Source: Holosporales bacterium
GTDB taxonomy: Bacteria; Pseudomonadota; Alphaproteobacteria; BNTO01
Length of the DNA: 9,353 bases
Assembly (NCBI GenBank): GCA_031257795.1
Contig: JAIRNW010000007.1
Location: 1-9,353, forward strand
Direction: 5' to 3'
In this document: positions 5,835 to 9,353 of the stretch, piece by piece
Layout: every line of letters begins with the position of its first letter
Position numbering within the stretch: position 1 is the stretch's first letter
The notes under the pieces: model-generated
What the model was told of the DNA's origin: nothing
What the model saw: only the letters and a program-made list of their open reading frames with translations
Databases searched by the model: none
Made by a program: the position numbers and the translations under genes

Positions 5835-6308
5835 TTATAAACTGGTATGCTGATCTCGCTTCCCTTTAAAAAAGGCTTTCAGTAGTTCGCCACATTCATC
5901 CTCCATGATTCCGCCGATGACGGAAGGGACGCTATTGAGCCCCACATTCGTCCCGTTTGAAATCGCTCCTTGTTGCGGGCTGTATGCCCCAAAAACAACC
6001 CTTCTAACGCGCATCAAAGAAATAGCGGCAAAACACATATGACACGGCTCGAGTGTTGTATACAGATCGCAGCCGTCCAAGCGCGGGCAGCACAAAGAGA
6101 TTGAGGCCTGCGTTAGCGCGACGATCTCAGCGTGGCGCAACGGAAGAGGGAGGGCCGTGAGGTCTTCCACGCCCTCATTATGCGCGCGAGCCACAACCCG
6201 CTGTGAAGCACCATCCACAATGACTGCCCCAACCGGAATCGCCTCCTTCTGAAGGGCCTTTTGGGCTTCATTTATTGCCATTTGCATATAACGAGTAAAA
6301 AATACCAT
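5835..6308 (-). CDS. tadA: tRNA-specific adenosine deaminase
   Basis: The 157-residue product has the usual size for TadA, which converts A34 to inosine in the wobble position of tRNA-Arg(ACG). It has the zinc-binding deaminase signature: H59-A-E61 (ligand and catalytic glutamate) and P88-C-H-M-C92 inside TTLEPCHMC. IPVGAVIVD (24-32), AHNE (42-45) and VRRVVFGAYSP (101-111) are family blocks. The segment before HAE reads LPLPLR instead of the common DPTA, a local departure that keeps the ligands. The start at 6308 is the outermost Met. Met8 or Met10 is also possible, and no strong ribosome site separates them. The gene is alone on the minus strand, with repeat C beyond its 5' end and element B beyond its 3' end. 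A related cytosine or guanine deaminase is less likely given the TLEPCHMC motif and length. Confidence 0.92.
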   Translation of the reverse strand: MVFFTRYMQMAINEAQKALQKEAIPVGAVIVDGASQRVVARAHNEGVEDLTALPLPLRHAEIVALTQASISLCCPRLDGCDLYTTLEPCHMCFAAISLMRVRRVVFGAYSPQQGAISNGTNVGLNSVPSVIGGIMEDECGELLKAFFKGKRDQHTSL

Positions 6309-6427
6309 CGTTTCAGACGCTCACACCACCAATTTCCCACATATACATTTCGAACCTGAAAACCAGGATTTTTTCGACTCGTAGACCGCGATTCACCTAG
6401 AAAAAATTCCTGAGAGTCAGGTGAGAT

Positions 6428-6508
6428 GAGTATAACTTGGCATAAGTCACCGAAAGAATTGAGCGCAGGAGCCTCGAAGCACAGGCGCGGAGCTTATCAA
6501 CGTAAGTC
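6428..6508 (+). repeat. Dispersed intergenic repeat, copy C
   Basis: It starts with GTATAAC (6430-6436). AAAGAATTGAGCGCAGGAGC and TCGAAGCACAGGCGCGGAGC follow, matching copy F block by block. Its tail CTTATCAACGTAAG resembles the CTTAT-ACGTGAG tail of copy D and can form a small CTTA/TAAG hairpin. The terminal arms of B and E are absent. It lies in the divergent region between tadA and the 6820 gene, abutting an IS630 fragment. Confidence 0.6.
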
Positions 6509-6574
6509 TTTTTCCGATCGGTATTGCTTCTTTAGATCGATCCGCTCTTGCGGTGTGAGAATTTGCGTTTTCAT
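6497..6574 (-). pseudogene. IS630-type transposase, N-terminal stub
   Basis: From ATG 6574 on the minus strand a 25-residue frame reads MKTQILTPQERIDLKKQYRS and then EKDLR before TGA at 6499-6497. The LTP-x-E-R...L...R-x-E-K-D-x-R pattern is the usual beginning of IS630-family transposases. The helix-turn-helix and DDE domains are gone: the frame runs into repeat C. Beyond the start, TATAGCACGTCAGTAAAATT and the bases after it (6584-6614) are flanked by TA and could be the old insertion-sequence terminus, since IS630 elements insert at TA. The family call rests on pattern memory from a very short peptide. Confidence 0.5.
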
Positions 6575-6819
6575 GACAATGCTTATAGCACGTCAGTAAA
6601 ATTTAAGTACAGTATTTTCGCATTTTTTCGTGGCCGGGTATAGGTGAAGTTCTGGTGGGATTTTTCTGTGATTTCTTTAACTGTAATTCTCGACTAATTT
6701 CCCCAACCCTCCCCCACCAGCAAACTTTTCGCAACTGAATTCCCATTAACTTTTTATTCACAATTTCTATTGTAGCGTCATTGTGTTGGGAGTATTTATT
6801 TTACGCGCTAGGGGGATTT
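6575..6819. other. Intergenic region before the 6820 gene
   Basis: Apart from the possible IS630 terminus at its left edge, no gene or repeat copy is seen. The region is pyrimidine-rich (a C-rich run near 6702-6718). TTGTAG, 17 nt and TATTTA, ending near 6799, is a weak candidate promoter for the following gene. GGCCGGGTATAGG near 6632 faintly echoes the GGCTGGGT-ATA flank of repeats D and F. Confidence 0.3.
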
Positions 6820-7515
6820 ATGAATAAAATGTTAATTTACGTGGCTTGCGGAGCCACCCTTGCTGCCTTACCAGGGTATTGCACTTTTACCGAAGATATG
6901 GCCGAAGACACAAGTCTTGACGATTCTGCTTTTTCTGCCCGTCACTCTCATGTGTGTCCTGTCTGGTCTCAGTTTCACCTCCCTTCGGAGTTTCGCGACA
7001 GATTAACTCAATACAAAATTTGGATGGAGCAGTTGGAGGTTCTATGTTGTGCCCTCCTTGGGGTAACGAATCCTAATTTTGTTTCTGAGGATGATAGACT
7101 TATGGCAGCAAGTGTGTCTGAAAAAACAAGTGACATACTAACGCACGCGAGCTGGCTGGCCGACACTCCTCCTGAAGATAGAGATGATGCATGGTTCAAG
7201 AGCTTCTTCGCTAATGTTTGCTATATGTACGACATGCTAGGGGGAAGGGCTCCTGTGTTTGAAGAGGCATCTGTGTTGGTAGATAGGCTGCGGACAAAGG
7301 CTTGGGCAAGTCAGAAGTTCGAGAAATTAAATGAAGCGAAGGAATGTGGGGATCTTTCGGTCTTCATGTTTTGCACAAATTGTTTGGATTTGTTCAGACG
7401 GACTGGAGAGCCGCATTTTTTGACTTGCATAGAGCAGAATAGCGATGAGCTTAGTGAAGAGGAGAGAAGCTTTGTACAGGCGGTGTTTGATGCGATTAAG
7501 GGTGGTGAAAACTGA
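6820..7515 (+). CDS. Cysteine-rich exported protein, function unknown
   Basis: This 231-residue protein is not recognised. The ATG at 6820 is chosen because GGGGGA stands 5-9 nt before it and because it begins a clean signal peptide: MNK, a hydrophobic stretch from Leu5 to about Leu17, then PGYC. A TTG at 6781 would add 13 residues and mask the signal. The exact cleavage site is unclear, and no good lipobox is seen at Cys10 or Cys21. The mature part is acidic and probably helical, and carries eight cysteines (46, 76, 77, 134, 176, 185, 188, 203), an even number compatible with disulphides after export. Segments such as PPEDRDDAWFKSFFANV (117-133) and DELSEEERSFVQAVFDAIK (209-227) look amphipathic. 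It has no operon partner. It lies downstream of an IS630 stub and upstream of repeat D. Confidence 0.7.
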   Translation: MNKMLIYVACGATLAALPGYCTFTEDMAEDTSLDDSAFSARHSHVCPVWSQFHLPSEFRDRLTQYKIWMEQLEVLCCALLGVTNPNFVSEDDRLMAASVSEKTSDILTHASWLADTPPEDRDDAWFKSFFANVCYMYDMLGGRAPVFEEASVLVDRLRTKAWASQKFEKLNEAKECGDLSVFMFCTNCLDLFRRTGEPHFLTCIEQNSDELSEEERSFVQAVFDAIKGGEN

Positions 7516-7562
7516 TTCTGTCACAAAAAATTTGCATAACACCATGTCACAAAAGGTTCATG

Positions 7563-7650
7563 GGGTCGTCGCTTCAATGCTCACGTACCATAAGTGCGCT
7601 GTGCTTCGAGGCTCCTCCCCACGACTCTTTTTGTGGCTGGGTTATATAGT
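7563..7650 (-). repeat. Dispersed intergenic repeat, copy D
   Basis: Read on the minus strand, GAGGAGCCTCGAAGCACAGC is followed by CTTATG and GTACGTGAGCATT. The last 13 bases are identical to the centre of elements B and E; the first block matches copy C. An ACTATATAAC box (7650-7641) and a TTGTGGCTGGGT-like spacer precede the core, as the equivalent boxes do in C and F. This copy therefore links the B/E and C/F subfamilies. It follows the 6820 gene by about 50 bp. Confidence 0.6.
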
Positions 7651-7672
7651 CAAACACACCTAATTTTCCCAC

Positions 7673-7701
7673 TTGACACGAATACTTCCCTATACTATAC
7701 A
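7673..7701 (+). promoter_or_regulatory. Near-consensus sigma-70 promoter with no ORF behind it
   Basis: A perfect TTGACA (7673-7678), exactly 17 nt, then TATACA (7696-7701). Transcription would begin near 7708. The next convincing start codon is pheS at 8074, about 365 nt downstream. The promoter therefore either makes a small RNA or gives pheS a long leader. Confidence 0.65.
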
Positions 7702-8001
7702 GCAATCGGAATATTGCTAATTGGTATACTGTGAAAAATTTTCTATCAGCAGCAGACCGCGTGTAACTCCAAGAACTCTTGAAAAAAAGAAAAAAAGCTT
7801 TAATTGCTGCTTCAATGTGAAGAATTTTGGGCATAAGAATCGCAGGCATCGCCACGGTTTGAGCTGTGAGATCTGTTGCACATGGCAATTACATGACTCG
7901 ATTGGCTTTTTGGAAACCCTTTATGGGGCTTTGAGCCTATAGAGATATCTGGAAAACAGGCGGGAGTGTGTTCGCGACGTGCCTTACGCCTTCGATTCTT
8001 T
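7702..8001 (+). other. Untranslated transcribed region or small RNA candidate upstream of pheS
   Basis: No convincing gene lies here. Short frames on both strands lack ribosome sites and known domains. If transcribed from the promoter at 7673, the RNA could fold: AGCAGCA (7748-7754) pairs with TGCTGCT (7805-7811), and CAAG-AACT-CTTG forms a small hairpin between them, followed by an A-rich run. A later AAACCC/GGG..TTT hairpin near 7915-7934 lacks a U tract. It does not match the usual infC-rpmI-rplT genes found before pheS in many bacteria. No known RNA family is recognised. Confidence 0.35.
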
Positions 8002-8031
8002 TTGTGACCGTACATAACAAAGTGCTACACT
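8002..8031 (+). promoter_or_regulatory. Proximal promoter of pheS
   Basis: TTGTGA (8002-8007), 18 nt, TACACT (8026-8031), each matching four of six consensus bases. A start near 8038 leaves a leader of about 35 nt containing GGAAG six bases before the pheS ATG. Confidence 0.5.
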
Positions 8032-8073
8032 CGGTAGCAGAAGGGATTCAGTCTATTACGCCGGAAGTTAGCC

Positions 8074-9168
8074 ATGTCAACACAACTAGAATCACTGAAA
8101 AATGTGCTATCTCAAGAGCTCGCAGCAATTGCCTTGTGCTCAACAATGCAAGAGATTGAAAGCAAGCAAACGGCCCTGTTCGGGAAAAATGGCTCTATTA
8201 CACAGGAAATGAAAAAGCTTGTGCAATGCGAAGATTTGGTGTGGCGCAAAGAGCTCGGAAGCGCCCTTAATTCAATACGCAAGGAACTGGAGAGTGCGCT
8301 CAGAGAAAGGAGCAAAGCGATAGAGCAAGCCTTTTTTGAACAAAAGCTTAAAAGCGAGTTCACAGATGTAACACTCCCAGAGCGCCCGCAACACCAGGGC
8401 CGCCTGCATATGCTGACCCAAATTTGCCTCGAGCTGCTGTCGTATTTCAGATCGCGAGGCTTCAAGGAAAAGTTTGGCCCAGAGCTTGAAACCGATTTTA
8501 ATAATTTCGAAGCCCTAAACTTCCCGCCAAACCACCCTGCTCGCCAGGAGCAAGACACATTTTATATTCGTAATCACCCAAAAAAGCTACTGCGCACCCA
8601 CACATCAACCATTCAGATCCGCACGCTCTCAAGCTGCGAAATCCCGATCCGCGCCGTGTCTTTTGGCTCGGTTTTTAGGGACGATGCGGTGGATGCGACG
8701 CATTCGCCGGTTTTTCATCAGATGGAGTTTTTCGTGGTGGAGCCAGGGACGACTGTGGCTCATTTGAAATATTGTTTGTTGGATTTTCTCGGATTTTTGT
8801 TTCGCATAGACCTTTTGGCGATGGACGCCAATGGGGATGCCCCTTTGGTACGCTTGCGGCCTAGTTTTTTCCCATTTACCGAGCCGTCCTTGGAGGTCGA
8901 CGTTTGTTGTTCCAAGCATGGAGGTAAATTGAAGCTTGATAAAAATGGGGACTGGCTGGAGATCATGGGTTGCGGAATGATTCATCCAAATGTGTATAAG
9001 AGCTGCGGGCTTTCCACGTTTCCGGATGGCTCTCCTTTGCAAGGATTCGCAGCGGGCATTGGGATAGAGCGAGTTGCCATGCTGCGCCACGGAGTGACCG
9101 ATATTAGGAATTTCTACGATGGCGATATGCGGTGGTTGGATCATTACGGAGCAGTTGCCGCGCAGTAG
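8074..9168 (+). CDS. pheS: Phenylalanyl-tRNA synthetase alpha subunit
   Basis: This 364-residue protein is the catalytic subunit of the cytoplasmic alpha2-beta2 enzyme that charges tRNA-Phe; the PheT beta subunit is not in the window. Residues 1-95 form the N-terminal coiled coil that contacts tRNA (LFGKNGSIT at 35-43 is typical). The class II core follows: motif 1 around GFKEKFGPELETDFNNFEALN (129-149), NHPARQEQDTFY (153-164), LLRTHTSTIQIR (172-183), motif 2 as VFRDDAVDATHSPVFHQME (200-218), and motif 3 as GFAAGIGIERVAMLRHGV (324-341). RLRPSFFPFTEPSLEVDV (260-277) lines the active site. The length is slightly above the usual 330-350. The ATG at 8074 has GGAAG six bases upstream. The gene has its own promoter, and a palindromic element begins 70 bp after its stop, so coupling to pheT is uncertain. 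Confidence 0.97.
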   Translation: MSTQLESLKNVLSQELAAIALCSTMQEIESKQTALFGKNGSITQEMKKLVQCEDLVWRKELGSALNSIRKELESALRERSKAIEQAFFEQKLKSEFTDVTLPERPQHQGRLHMLTQICLELLSYFRSRGFKEKFGPELETDFNNFEALNFPPNHPARQEQDTFYIRNHPKKLLRTHTSTIQIRTLSSCEIPIRAVSFGSVFRDDAVDATHSPVFHQMEFFVVEPGTTVAHLKYCLLDFLGFLFRIDLLAMDANGDAPLVRLRPSFFPFTEPSLEVDVCCSKHGGKLKLDKNGDWLEIMGCGMIHPNVYKSCGLSTFPDGSPLQGFAAGIGIERVAMLRHGVTDIRNFYDGDMRWLDHYGAVAAQ

Positions 9169-9237
9169 TCAAAACCTTCAGAGTCCGTTTGTGATTGGTA
9201 TACGCGTACTGCCAAGAAAACGATTTTGAGCACGCAT

Positions 9238-9353
9238 TGGACCTCTTTCGAAACCTTCAAAATCAGAATTTTGGGAAGGAGACACGGAGCACAGAAGCGG
9301 AGCGTACTTAGATGTACGTGAGCATTCGAGCACCGGATCGACGTACCCAAAAA
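9238..9353. repeat. Palindromic intergenic element, copy E (cut by window end)
   Basis: The visible 116 bp match copy B with two substitutions: CTTTC to CCTTC in the left arm and TTTGAG to TTCGAG in the centre. The left-arm change makes it agree with the complement of B's right arm, so the ancestral palindrome was probably more perfect. The right arm lies beyond the window. It starts 70 bp downstream of the pheS stop. Confidence 0.9.

Noticed and set aside
7519..7554. Direct repeat TGTCACAAAA (7519-7528 and 7545-7554)
   Set aside because: It is ten bases, partly homopolymer, and no element lies between the copies; likely chance.
7574..7888. 104-residue minus-strand frame across repeat D and the pheS leader region
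   Set aside because: It runs through a dispersed repeat and a strong opposite-strand promoter, and shows no recognisable domain or ribosome site.
8629..9144. 171-residue minus-strand frame opposite pheS
   Set aside because: It mirrors conserved pheS motifs and has no start context or domain of its own.
811..9353. Repeat copies as a CRISPR array
   Set aside because: The copies are kilobases apart, differ in length and orientation, and have no regular spacers or cas genes nearby.

Overview
The window looks like part of the chromosome of an alphaproteobacterium, probably an intracellular or protist-associated lineage such as Holosporales. This is an inference. It rests on housekeeping genes scattered without their usual partners, long intergenic stretches, short palindromic repeats that recur between genes (recalling the Rickettsia palindromic elements), fragments of several mobile elements, and three orphan proteins with export signals. 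No rRNA or other definitive phylogenetic marker is present.

Layout. Positions 1-170 are the 3' end of a group II intron: the tail of its encoded protein, catalytic domain V and branch-point domain VI. Next is a small exported protein with an acidic 21-bp tandem repeat at its C-terminus (253-765). Then come repeat copy A, exodeoxyribonuclease III (983-1780), a consensus promoter with tRNA-Leu(GAG), and repeat copy F. On the minus strand is the replicative helicase DnaB (2132-3892). It has an unusual N-terminal extension of about 120 residues and is preceded by an overlapping 20-codon frame that carries the other half of a probable zinc ribbon.

Initiator tRNA-Met (4146-4219) is followed by an IS4-like transposase remnant. 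The stop codon of that remnant overlaps the start of a putative lipoprotein (4450-5451) whose C-terminal half resembles the mainly eukaryotic OGFr domain. A perfect example of a 145-bp palindromic element (B) follows, then tadA on the minus strand, repeat C, the 5' stub of an IS630-type transposase, and a cysteine-rich exported orphan (6820-7515). Repeat D comes next, then a near-consensus promoter with no open reading frame behind it, a second promoter and pheS (8074-9168). The window ends inside a second palindromic element (E), 114/116 identical to B over the visible part.

The recognisable genes serve DNA replication (dnaB), base-excision repair (xth), translation initiation and decoding (tRNA-fMet, tRNA-Leu, tadA) and Phe-tRNA charging (pheS). 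They do not form one operon: each is isolated, alternates in strand, and has its own regulatory region. The accessory layer is the more unusual part. It comprises at least six related dispersed repeats in 9.4 kb and three orphan secreted proteins, each lying next to mobile-element debris.
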